Assembly (NCBI GenBank): GCA_958295665.1
Contig: OY282560.1
Location: 43,214,333 to 43,278,332, forward strand
Direction: 5' to 3'
Length of the DNA: 64,000 nt
Origin: Tipula vernalis
Lineage: Eukaryota > Arthropoda > Insecta > Diptera > Tipulidae
Part shown: positions 1 through 10,255 of the stretch, piece by piece
Layout: the number at the start of each line of letters is the position of its first letter
Numbering within the stretch: the first letter of the stretch is position 1
Translations under genes and position numbers: made by a program
Notes under the pieces: model-generated
Told to the model about the DNA's origin: nothing
Database searches by the model: none
The model's input: only the letters and a program-made list of their open reading frames with translations

Positions 1-1190
1 GCTATTCCTTAACTGATTTTATAGAAATTTAGCACGCGCGATGGAAATGAGATTCTAAGTTGATTTTTAGGTTAGGATGGAATTTGGCCATTCCTTAACC
101 GATTTAAGTGAAATTTAAAATGCGCAATGAACGTGGGATTCTAAAATGATTTTTGGATAGAGTTCTGAAATATGGCCAACTAGGCTATTCTTTAACCGAT
201 TTGAGTGAAATTTGGCATGTGCGTTGGAAATGGGATTCTAAAGTGATTTTTAGAGGAAGTTCTGAAATATGGCCAGTTGTGATGGAACTTGGATATTCCT
301 TAACCGATTTTAGTGAAATTAGAAACGCATGGTAGAAAGGGGATTCTACAATGATTTTTAGGTCAAGTTCTGGCATATGGCCAACTAGTATGGAACTTGG
401 ATATTCCTTAACCGATTGTAGTGAAATTAGAAACGCGTGATGGAAAGGGGATTCTAAAATGATTTTTAGGTCAAGTTCTGGAATATGGCCAAGTAGGATA
501 GGCCTTAACCGATTTGAGTGAAATTTGACTCGAGCGATGGAAATCTGATTCTAAATTGATTTTTAGGTGAAGTTCTGGAATATGGCCAATTAGAATGGAA
601 CTTGGCTTTTTCTTGACCGATTTTAGTGAAATTTAAAATGTGCAATAAACTGGAACTTGGCTATTTCTTAACCGATTTTAGTGAAATTTGACATTTGCGT
701 TGGAAATGGGATTCTAAAATGATTTATTAGATGAATTTCTGGAATATGGCCAACTAGGATGGAAATTATCTCTTCTTTAATCGATTTGAGTGAAATTTGA
801 CATGTGCCTTAGAAATGGGATTCTAAAATTATTTTTCGGTGAAGTTCTGGAATATGGCCAATTATGGTGGAGCTTGGCTATTTCTAACCGATTTATGGAT
901 GAAGTTCTGGAATGTGGCCAACTAGGATAGAACTTGGCTTTTCTTTAACCGCTTTGAGTCAAATTTGGCATGTGCGTTGGAAATGGGATTCTAAAATAAT
1001 TTTTAGATGATGTTCTGGAATATGATTTTAAAGAAATTGGCATGTGCGTTGAAAATGGGATTCTAAAATGATTTATGGATAAAGTTCTGGAATATGGCCA
1101 ACTACAATGGAACTTGGTTATTTTTTAACCGATTTAAAATGATTTTTAGATGAAGTTCTGGAATATGGCCAACTAGGATATAAATAACCG
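1..1190 (+). repeat. Degenerate ~108-bp tandem repeat (left window edge)
   Basis: About ten imperfect head-to-tail units. Well-preserved ones start near 271 and 379, giving a 108-bp period. Anchors recurring in nearly every unit are TTCTGGAATATGGCCAA, a CTTAACCGATTT-AGTGAAATT block and GATTCTAAAATGATTTTTAG. Later units carry internal deletions, for example around 860-920 and 1020-1140. The same family reappears in both orientations at 26.0-26.65 kb, inside a foldback element, and inverted at 53.41-53.76 kb. This block may therefore be one arm of a larger foldback element that continues left of the window (inference). Any short reading frames in it are repeat artefacts. Confidence 0.85.
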
Positions 1191-1299
1191 AGTGAAGGCA
1201 TTAGCATACCAGTATAAACCAGAAGAGAAGCCAAGAGAACCAAATGTCTCCACCACAAATTACACAACATTAAATCGTTCTGTTTGTCAAACCTAAAGC

Positions 1300-1859
1300 A
1301 CCGGTGTGCTTGGGTGCTGATGATACAGTAAGAGAATGTCGGTCACGCCGAAGATGTCAGTTTTCAGTGTTACCGGCTTCTTTAGTAATAAGACATGATC
1401 AAACGATTACATGCAAAGATTAGATTTAAGTCGAGGAGAAGGTACGCAAAGCGGCATCCGTAATGTCAACACGATTGAAGCCAGGATAGACAAAACGCTA
1501 TCATGAGCCTAGCCAACGGTACAAAACACCTTATATTTTATCTTAATAAATTATCGAAAACACAGCTTAGTATTCGGGGCGTACTTCGAGAAGATGAACC
1601 GCGCACCATCCAGTTGATTACCGATTTCAATGAAGCAATTAAACCGGAGGCAGCAAGAACAAACAAGGAGAATATTAACGTAGAAGACTTGTTGAGCGGT
1701 GCGGATAACGTGAACGGGACGATACGAATTTGTGTAGAGATTGTGGATCTACTAACCCACGCCGGGATGAATCTGAGGAAATTAAACTCTAATTCTAGAG
1801 AATTGGTAAGTAAATTCAACAAGAAAGTGCGATCGGAATCATCTATTAGCTTTAATTAG
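1300..1859 (+). pseudogene. BEL/Pao reverse transcriptase fragment
   Basis: A 118-residue open frame (1503-1859) aligns by eye with the RT palm segment of BEL/Pao elements. The order is PEAARTNKENINVEDLLSGAD, then a spacer, then LLTHAGMNLRKLNSNS. In the family the first block carries the catalytic Y-V-D-D; here it reads N-V-E-D, so the enzyme is dead. The segment upstream (about 1330-1370) can be read as a gag zinc-knuckle scrap (C-R-S-R-R-R-C), which would imply that most of pol between them is deleted; that part is weak. It lies just after the 108-bp repeat and has no LTR nearby. It resembles the two BEL/Pao copies at 7.3-15.3 kb. Confidence 0.6.
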
Positions 1860-4800
1860 CCTGAATGCAGCACACTAGTCACAAAAGAGAGCACCAGTTC
1901 AAGACGTGTCGTTACCAAATATAAATTGGACATCTTATTTATGTGAGTGGAACCCTCGGATCTACAAGTTTTTTTTAATTTAACCAATCTTTATTTATAG
2001 AAGAATATAACATAAAATAAAGTTATAAGAGGTACTGTTTCATTTTGACGTGATAATGTCATACACCGCATGTTCAGAAAGTGAGTGACACGAAATGTTG
2101 CCCTTCATCGTGAGGGCAATTACTCATCAACAATAAGTATTACCTTTAATTTAAATATATGATTGTTTAGGTTGGTCCTTAGGTTTCATGCCTCACGCAT
2201 AATATTATCGCTATGACGTCATTAGGTGGCGATGAAAGCCGCGTCGCTAACCTCTGATTTTGAGCGTTTTAAATGCTTGAACCACTGCAGCGATAGAATG
2301 GGTTATCGGTCGATCGGAATAATTCTTGTGGTGGTTGTTAATTTATTTTAAACTAATATACGATTGTCTTAAGCCATATACAGTTATTTGCACGACTACT
2401 CTGGAAGGATGGCATGGCACAGTTGACTGTATGTCTGACAAACCGATAGGTTGTGTTTCCCCATGAATAATGTGACATCTGGTGGTTTTTATATTCTTAA
2501 GCCCAGTATGCTGTTCACGTGAAATGAAATTTTCACTAGTCTCCAAAAATATGAAGCTAGATCTGACGTGAAAAAAAATAAACAAATATTAAAAAATCAT
2601 TTCGATAGTTGATTATCCTCAAAACGCAAAAACTCAAATGAAATTGTCGAAATTTACGTTCACATTTATCATCCAAGTGTAGAGATAAAATAGAGACATC
2701 TGTATTCTAATACGAAAACTCCTATTTCGCTCGCTAAACTGCGTACACAGTTTAATGAAATTCAACGGTGAGGGTTACATTTTCGTTTTCGCTTTATATG
2801 AGAAATTTCATTTCACTTCAGCAGCGTACCGGGCTTATACCGGACTTGTCAGTAGTAAATGTCTTTGTTTTGTATTTTGTATATATTTCATATTAAATGC
2901 CTTTAATTTTACTAGGTCAAATCAAACCAAACCGATATACCCGACATAAATTGGATTACCTAAATAAAAAAAATAAAAAAATGCGTGCCCCTATTATTTT
3001 CCAATTTGTGAACAAAGACTTTTCTACAAAGGCCGATTAATCAATTCAAAATCGAATTTATATTTTCATAAATTTCTCTTCAATCGTAATAATATAATAT
3101 AACATCCGAATGTCAAAACAATGTCAAGTAACTCAATTCCCATGATAATCTCATCCGCAAACAATGAACCGAACTACAAAATATGTATATAAGACAAACG
3201 AAACGAGAAAAAAAACAAACATCTGGAAAATCTAATTTCCAACAAGCCGGAACAAAAATTGGAATTATTATTTTTTAATGTTTTGTTGTTGTTTTTTTTT
3301 TTGCTTTCTCTCGTCGTCATTATTTTACGATTTAAGTTTATTATTTTGGAATTACTGAATATACGAGTGGAAGGAAGGGCGTGGTGCGATGGAGGAAAAT
3401 TGAAAAAATAATAATCGAACAAGAACCATAAATTTATTAGGTCGTATTATAAGTTGTTTATATGAGGTTCATTGTCACCTAATAAAAGGACTTTACCAAT
3501 TGTAGTACATAGAAAATCATATCTCTTATCACTCAATAAGAGACAGAATAACTTTTTTGTTGTGTTTCCGAAATTTTCTTACAAAATTTGAGTCCAATTG
3601 TCTTTTTTTTTTCGAAATAAGGGTAACAAATGTTTTTTGTGATAAGGAAACTTAAAATCTCTCGTTTATTATTATTTTTTCAGGACTAGATATATACATG
3701 TATATAAGTTTGTATGTGTTTATGTTTATGATTAAGCATTTTGGGGAAAAAACGCTTTTGGGTTGTGTGGGATGAATAACTTTTTTCTTTTTATTCTGCC
3801 TCGTTACTGTACTATTGTATTCATACTTAGTAATGAGCGGGAGGTCAAATTTATGTAAGAAGATTATAAAAACAATTTGATATTTATTTAAGGATGAATT
3901 TACCCAAAAATAAAACATATTTTGGTATGGCTGTTGTCATTGTATTTTTTATGTATACATTTTCGTAAAACTTAATAACTTTTTATGGTTTTTAAACTTC
4001 AGCCATTTGAGATTTTTTTAATGGTGCTAATCTGTTTTCAGTTGAGAATGTTTTTTTGCCCGTAAATGCGTTATTACTGTCAAAATGAGTCATAAATCAC
4101 AGCGAACGCATCATAAAAAGCATTAGTTAATTAGAACATTTAATGCTAAAAGCAAGTTATGCTACACAACTCTTGTACGAATACATACTTTGTAGTTCAC
4201 CACATCTCAATGCGATAATTACTTTTGTGTTTTAATAAATGTTCATTTCGTAAAAATGTTTTAAAAATGAGACAACCTAACATTGAAAATATTGTGCACG
4301 ATTGTATACAAATTTTGATAAGGGAACGAAATACCGCAGAACAACCGCAATAAAAAGGAAAACATGAAAATCCTAATTTTGGAAAACGCTTGCTCGAATT
4401 TTTATGTTTTATATCCTAGCATAAATATTCCATTATGATTTGAGATACAAAATACTATATTGTGATTTGATTATGTTGTCGTTAACTTCAAAACGATGCC
4501 TGACACCGATTGGTGCACAATATGTAGTGCCAGCTTTACATTAAGTTAATTCAGTTAATTAAATTTGTTTTGTTACCGCAATAAAAGCTTGGCAAAATAA
4601 TAAAAACGATGATCCCGTTTAATTGCGACTATTTAATTTAAATATAGGAAGCAGCAAATTCAGTTTATGTACGGTTTAAAAATGTTATAGCTCATGTTTG
4701 CCGATTTTATTAAGGATCCCCTTACATTGGTTTTCAAAATAAATTTGATGAAACAAAGTTTTGACATATCGTTGTTGCCAATTTCTAATAAATAAATTCT

Positions 4801-5248
4801 AAATTTACCACATTGTTTACCACAGGTGTTTATCACGGGAATGTTCCGCGAATTAAGGAGTAGTGGACTAGTGATACGCATATTAAGAGAGCTACATTCA
4901 AAGGATGGCGACGGGTTTAAACTTAGGCCAATAATAACATATAGCCTCTTCCAATCCGAGAACAAGTGCAATTTTCGGGTGAAAAATTGTCAAATATTTG
5001 AATTAAATTAATTACATACAGAAAGTGTAAATAGTGTAAAATATAGTACCTATGTGGATAGAGAAAAGATCACAGCGGCCAAAGAGTTGGCAAGAAAGCG
5101 TAACACTGAACCTGATGTAGCCAAGTTGCAGATAAAGCTTCAATGGCAATAAAATGTTGTTTTGTTTTCAGGGAAATAAATATGCGTTTCTGGTTCACCT
5201 CACTCCTTCTCCGGCTTATCGTCGCAGTAGCCCTTGGTATTTCTATGT
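1860..5248. other. AT-rich non-coding stretch, no gene seen
   Basis: Translation in all frames gives only short, low-complexity frames with no motif I recognise. There are long A and T runs, for example around 3280-3310 and 3600-3620. No splice-site-framed exon chain, tRNA-like fold or tandem repeat is apparent. Confidence 0.6.
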
Positions 5249-5259
5249 CACTTAGATGT

Positions 5260-6026
5260 ATTATTATTATTATTGGGGGGGGGGAGCGGGGGGCATGCGG
5301 GCGATCAGCCACTTTGCACTGCGACCTAAAAGATCTATTGTGCTGGCCCCTGCTTAATTATCCGTCCAGTCAATATTCAGGTTCTTAATGAACCTGACAA
5401 TACTGCCTCCCGGTACGTGATACATACTATCTGGGCTTATTGCTCTCCCTCCTAGATGTTTACTACAGCATGTAGTTCCACTAGAAAGACGGTAGCATTG
5501 GAGCTCAAGGACCTCGAGAGGGTTGTCCCACTCCCGTATATTCCTACTTCTGCCCCGTATTCCGTTTGATTTTACTCTTATGAGTTGCTGGGAATTGCAA
5601 ATCACCTGTAGGTCACCCAGCATTACTACAGGAAGGCTAAATAAAACTGGAGGGTGCCTGGTATCCAGAGTCCGCATATTTTGGGCTGATTAACCTAACA
5701 GCCATTCATCCATCGGCATCTGCTGTTCCACCTTAGATTAGGGTTTTTTGTCAAGGTTTTCTCCTTTAGCGCCGTACTTTAGCTTGTGCCAAATGGCCAA
5801 AAATGTGCCAAGTGGCCTTAGTTACCAGTGGTTGCCACGAGGAGGCAGTACGTACACTTGCGAATTGTGAACAGGTTACCCCTTACACAATTGTACCCAT
5901 CACGCAGCTGCCTAATGGACAAGACCAGAACAGCTCACGTGATGCGCACCCTACTGGAAGGTTGCGGAGCTGGTAGTTTAATCTACTCAACTTTGATCCC
6001 TCCTCCAATAGACGCCAAACCACCCA
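5260..6026 (-). mobile_element. Non-autonomous I/LOA-like retroposon with target-site duplication
   Basis: Read on the minus strand, the element starts GGTGGTTTGGCGTCTATTGG near 6024. It ends in a TAA/AAT-type repeat at about 5260-5272. An 11-bp direct repeat CACTTAGATGT flanks it (5249-5259 and 6027-6037), a target-site duplication. Its 5' half matches 29129-29635. Its 3' end matches the terminal part of the 5'-truncated element at 29996-30896, including the FIK-LNIDWT tail peptide. The RT and most of RNase H are absent, so it is an internally deleted passenger mobilised by an I/LOA-type partner (inference). A G-rich run (5275-5291) sits just inside the tail. Confidence 0.8.
5386..5677 (-). 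pseudogene. RNase H start fused to C-terminal tail, I/LOA-like remnant
   Basis: This frame lies inside the retroposon at 5260-6026. It encodes the start of an I/LOA-type RNase H region (around R-N-I-R-E-W-D-N-P-L-E-V-L) and then jumps straight to the element's last ~30 residues (SPDSMYH...IRFIKNLNIDWT). Comparison with 30070-30790 shows that about 0.55 kb is missing at the junction near 5458. The RNase H catalytic residues after the first strand are gone, so no activity is expected. The frame survives because the deletion is young or neutral, not because it is a gene. Confidence 0.6.
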
Positions 6027-6037
6027 CACTTAGATGT

Positions 6038-6454
6038 AAATACTAGGGACATCAATTAAATGAATCTTATCTAATCAACCCATTTTTGATTTTTAACCCA
6101 TAAACTGTGGTTATTTGGCAAACCAGGTTTGGTTAAAACCGGTGAAAAAACTTGAGGAAATTCATTGAATTTGGTGTTTTTATTATTCTTTTCACAGCTT
6201 CTCTCGTTGAGTCAGCCCCATGACCTAAAAATGTGTTCCAATTAAGAGAACCTTTCGAAACAATTTCTCAATATCAGCAGTAAATGTGACTGTAGGTTAG
6301 CTTGAACACGCCGGAATCTACATACTTCAATTGTAGTCAAAAAAGATTTCTGCTCCAATTTACAAAACCATCAATAAAGTCCCAATTCCACTGTGAAAAA
6401 TTGACTGAGCTGACTTGAAGTAGGAAGAAGACAAAAAGAAATACTTTATTAATT
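6038..6454. other. AT-rich spacer, nothing recognised
   Basis: This spacer lies between the retroposon and the permuted repeat. It holds no conserved peptide or structured repeat that I can see. Confidence 0.5.
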
Positions 6455-7295
6455 TTTTGTTGAATGTTAATTAATTCATGTAATTTCTAATATGCTACCG
6501 GTGATTAGACCTTTTTAAATGTGTTTTTACATAACACTAGAAGTATATTAGTATTTACGAACAGTAATTCAACGAAACCGACTAATAGACAGAATTATAT
6601 TTATATAATTATATGATTTTAATATGTTCCGAAGATTGTAAGAGAATTCAATCCAGTTGATCAACCCACTGTTCAATCCACTGATTATACCACAATTTAC
6701 ATTCTATATATACAGAATGTGTTGTGCTTTATGTACTAGCGAATCGTACTAATACAGATAAATTCTCTTACAATTTTTTCTTCTTCACGACATTCACACA
6801 GCTCTATTTCTGTGTACGCTAATTTTACTTTATTAATTAAAATCATATAAATTAAAAAATTAAATAAATAGAATTTGGTCTATTAGTCAATTTCGTTGAA
6901 TGATTGTTCGTAAATACTAATATACTTCTCGTGTTAATAAAAACACATTTAAAATGGTCTAATCACCGGTAGCATATTAGAAATTACATGAATTAATTAA
7001 CATTCAAAAAAATTCAAAAAAAAAAAGTAAAATTAGCGTACACAGAAATAGAGCTGTGTGAATGTCGTCAAGAAGAAAAAATTGTAAGAGAATTTATTTG
7101 TATTAGTACGATTCGCTAGTACATAAAGCACAACACATTCTGTATATATAGAATGTAAATTGTGGTATAATCAGTCCAGTCGCCGCGGCCTGATGAGAAG
7201 ATTGATTTTTTCATAATCATAAGCTCATCAGTTCGAAACTGGATTGAATTCTCTTACAATCTGCGGAACGTATTAAAATCATATAAATTAAAAAA
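6455..7295. repeat. Head-to-head, circularly permuted inverted repeat (unit ~400 bp)
   Basis: The left half contains blocks A (6455-6590), B (6600-6660) and C (6661-6830). The right half contains their reverse complements in the order A' (6866-7010), C' (7025-7175), B' (7235-7295), with a short B'-end copy (6838-6864) before A'. A simple palindrome would read C' B' A', so the right half is a circular permutation. That is what two head-to-head tandem or circular-template-derived units would give (inference). The right half also has 55 bp between C' and B' containing a hammerhead-like motif that is absent from the left half. The BEL/Pao gag remnant starts directly downstream. Confidence 0.8.
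7171..7247 (+). ncRNA. Hammerhead ribozyme candidate (type III topology)
   Basis: All invariant core positions of a hammerhead are present in order. Stem III is a 10-bp helix (7171-7180 with 7238-7247, one G-U pair). Cleavage-site C is 7181, preceded by U. Stem I is GCC/GGC (7182-7184 with 7187-7189). CUGAUGA is 7190-7196 and GAAA is 7235-7238. Stem II starts with G-A-A/U-U-C and can continue through a UGAUU/AAUCA pairing inside 7200-7222. Weak points are the 2-nt loop of stem I, the long imperfect stem II, and a competing perfect 8-bp pairing of CTGATGAG with CTCATCAG (7190-7197, 7224-7231). Hammerheads are known in Penelope-like elements, retrozymes and insect satellite DNAs. Expected cleavage would be after 7181. 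Confidence 0.6.
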
Positions 7296-7309
7296 AAATT
7301 ATAATTCAC

Positions 7310-8080
7310 TTAAAGCTATTAGTGTTCCTATATCTGAATGGGACCTTTACTTGGTGTGTCATGTCACTTAACTGGTTGATTCTCAATCCTGACAGTTTCT
7401 GGAATCAAAAAGACCATTAGCTCGGGTACCTACAATTAAAGAGGTAATGAATCTTTTATCTAAACGTGCCCGTTTTCTGGAGGCAATGGCTCGTTCCACG
7501 TCCAACAATCAATCGAAGGTCGACTCAACAAATAAATCTACAAAGAAAAATAGTACTGGTAAAACCAGTCTGAATGATATAGTCACCGGTTGCAATATAT
7601 CGTGTCCCTTTTGTAAATAAAATCATTCCATTTTTAGGTGTAAAAAATTTGAGGATTTATCTTGGAATCAACGAAATGATTGGGTATTAAAGGAGAATAT
7701 TTGTCGAAACTGTTTTTATAAACATCATATCAGTAAGTGTAAAGCAAAAGGTTTTAGAACGTGGCAACGTGTACTTTGCTACATTACAGTAGTAGAAATA
7801 ATTTTAATCCAACTAATGGTTTCAGGGATAGATCAAATGAAATTCGTACCCAAACTCAATCACCTAAAATTGATTCAACACTTTCGGATTCTAATAGGAA
7901 TTTTAATAATCATCATAATTCTAATAATAAAATATCTGATGGTTCATTTTCGGCTCAACAAACCTCGGTTGCTGGTTCATCTGGTTCTAATACAACGTCT
8001 GCTACTGCCCAACCAGGCTCTTCGATTTCTATTATATTAGCAGCATTATACCGAGTAATTGTTTTTATTCATCGCTAACT
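7310..8080 (+). pseudogene. BEL/Pao gag fragment, copy 1
   Basis: The frame encodes the end of the capsid-like domain (a W-D-L-Y-L-V segment, then V-P-T-I-K-E-V-M-N-L-L-S-K-R). A nucleocapsid zinc-knuckle region follows: CPFCK with two stop codons in place of the next residues, then CKKFEDLSWNQRNDWVLKEN and CRNCFYKHHISKC. A basic, Asn/Ser-rich tail follows at 7761-8078. Gag normally packages the element RNA in cytoplasmic particles. Here the N-terminal half is missing, two stops sit in the first knuckle (7617-7623), and a frameshift separates the knuckles from the tail. Confidence 0.75.
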
Positions 8081-8086
8081 CAAATA

Positions 8087-8548
8087 TTGCTGTCAACTGC
8101 GGTAATTTGGGTCAAGTTCTTCCGATATGCGAATGCATTGCCGCGTCCTACTGGACTCGGGCAGATCAGTTATCATGTAGATTTATCGATAGAATCTCGA
8201 GTCTCAAGTTTTAAAAGAAATTTAAATTTTTTAGTATTACCTAAAATAACTGGGGTTCTACCGTTACACCCTGTAAAATTCAATGTAAATAACTTACCAA
8301 ATTCAATTGTCTTGGGTGATCCTCAATTTCATGTACCTCAGTCTATCGATATGTTGTTAGGTGCAGAGGTTTATTTTGATATTGTGAGTGGTGAAAAATT
8401 AACCGAGGTCCAAGAGTTGGCGCTATTTCACAGAACTGTATTTGGTTATGTAGTTAGTAGTAGGATGAATCACGTATCTTCTGAAAGGTTGGTTTCACTA
8501 GTTTGCTGTCATGACGATACTTTGAGTAAACAGGTACAAAAATTTTGA
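8087..8548 (+). pseudogene. BEL/Pao aspartic protease fragment, copy 1
   Basis: The 153-residue frame carries the BEL/Pao protease C-terminal half: NLPNSIVLGDPQFHVPQSID, then MLLGAEVYFDI, and the linker T-V-F-G-Y-V-V-S. The active-site L-L-D-S-G is encoded at about 8148-8165, but in a different frame from the rest, so a frameshift inactivates it. The family protease cleaves Gag-Pol. The next frame resumes at 8585 with the linker to RT. Confidence 0.75.
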
Positions 8549-8584
8549 CAAATTGAAGATGTAAACGTTCACAATAAGTTTTCT

Positions 8585-9440
8585 TTGGAAGATAAGGCAT
8601 GTCAAGATCATTATGTGAATAATGTCAGACGTGACGGTTCAGGTAGATATAGTGTAGCATTGCCTACCAAATCAAATCTTGATCAACTTGGTGATTCACA
8701 ACAAACTGCATTAAAACAATTTCATTATTTGGAAAGGAAATTCATAAAAAATCCTGAACTGAGGAGTACAATATAATCAATTCATGGATGAATTAAGTTA
8801 AACCATATGCAACTTGTTAATTCGTCTCAGTCTTCTCATTCAAAATCAAGTGGAGTTTATTTTATGCCATATCACGCTGTTTTTAAGGACAGTAGCCTCA
8901 CCACGAAAATATGTGTTGTGTTTAATGCGTCAGCCAAAACCAAATTGGACCACAATCCAACAAGATCTTTTTACAATTATTATTCGTTTCAGAAAGTATC
9001 ATATAGCTTTGACTGCGGACATTGCCAAAATGTACCGACAGATAAACGCCCATCAGTCTGATCGGAATTTCCAACAGATATTTTGGTGCAAATACCCTGA
9101 TGATCCTATTTCGGTATACCAGTTAAATACAGTGACGTATGGCACTGCGTGCACCCCTTTCTTAGCTATAAGATCGTTGAGAGAATTGTCTATCGACGCG
9201 TGTAAACGTTTCCCAATGGCTTCAAAATTATTAATAAGGGATTTTACGTCGATGATTTTCTGTCAGGTTCAAATGATGATGTGGAGCAGGCCAAATTAAT
9301 AAAAGAACAAATGATTGCATTGTTGGCGAAAGGCGAATTTGCGCTATGTAAATGGACATCAAATAGTTCGGAAATAAGTTCAGATATTGAAGATAAACAT
9401 TTAAATATTATTAAAACATTAGGAATACTTTGATGATAGA
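8585..9440 (+). pseudogene. BEL/Pao reverse transcriptase, copy 1
   Basis: RT similarity is spread over three frames. The N-terminal linker is YSVALPTKSN...LKQFHYLERKF (8640-8745). The fingers read YHAVFKDSSLTTKICVVFNASAKT (8870-8945). The palm includes TADIAKMYRQI (9015-9045), where D is the first catalytic residue. The core motif is YQLNTVTYGTACTPFLAIRSL (9117-9180). The Y-V-D-D box is encoded at about 9243-9260, but one frame off the preceding segment. The thumb side reads L-A-K-G-E-F-A-L-C-K-W (9325-9355). In-frame stops near 8774 and a frameshift before the catalytic box show it is dead, although all key residues are individually retained. Confidence 0.8.
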
Positions 9441-9561
9441 ATTCAGATTTCATTGGGAAAAATGTCATCCATTGACAGGTGTACAAAAAGATCAGTTCTC
9501 CAGACCCAATGGGTCTAATCCCGCCTGTGGTCTTTACAGGTAAACTATTTATGCAAAAAAT

Positions 9562-10149
9562 ATGGATGATCAAATACCCGAGCCACTCCACTCAGAATGG
9601 GTGCTTTCATTTATAAGTCAGTTAAGCGTCCTGAATAACATTGGAATTCCCAGATGCATATCACCATATGAAAAATTTAAAAGTATTGAATTGCATGGAT
9701 TCGGAGATGCCTCCGATAGCAGGTATGGTTGCTGCTTGTATATTAGAACAAACGATGAAAATAATAAGTATAACTGTCAATTACTTTGTGCCAAGTCCAA
9801 GTTAGCGCCACTAAAAAGGCAGACAATACCGCGCCTTGAGCTTTGTGCTTCTGTTTTGTTGTCTGAACTGTTCCAGAAAGTTAATGAAAGTATCGAAATT
9901 GAATTTAATAATATCGTGTTGTGGTCTGATTCTTTAGTAACTTTGTTTCGAATAAATTCATCACCGTCAAGATATGCAACTTTCGTTGCAAACAAGATAT
10001 CGAGAATTCCGGATATCGCTCCACCTCCTATGTGGGCATATATTCCCACAGATTTAAACCCAGCTGATATCGTGTCACGCGGTTTATTACCATCACAGTT
10101 AGAGTCTTCAACTTTATGGTGGAAGGGACCCGAATTTTTAATCGTATAA
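9562..10149 (+). pseudogene. BEL/Pao RNase H domain, copy 1
   Basis: This is a 195-residue uninterrupted frame. It carries ELHGFGDASDSRYGCCLYIR (first acidic residue and strand), then KRQTIPRLELCASVLL (second acidic position), then VLWSDSLVTLFRI (third), and ends with WAYIPTDLNPADIVSRG. These are the diagnostic RNase H and connection motifs of BEL/Pao Pol. The domain removes RNA from the RNA:DNA hybrid during cDNA synthesis. It is the best-preserved part of this copy, but it is out of frame with RT upstream and cut off by a stop before the integrase. Confidence 0.85.
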
Positions 10150-10255
10150 TCGTAATTTTGTAGATCCCGAATTTAGTAAATATGAGACCTTATTAGCGGT
10201 TGAAAGGGAAAATTCTTTTGAAATAATTGAACGATATTCTGATTATAATCAATTA

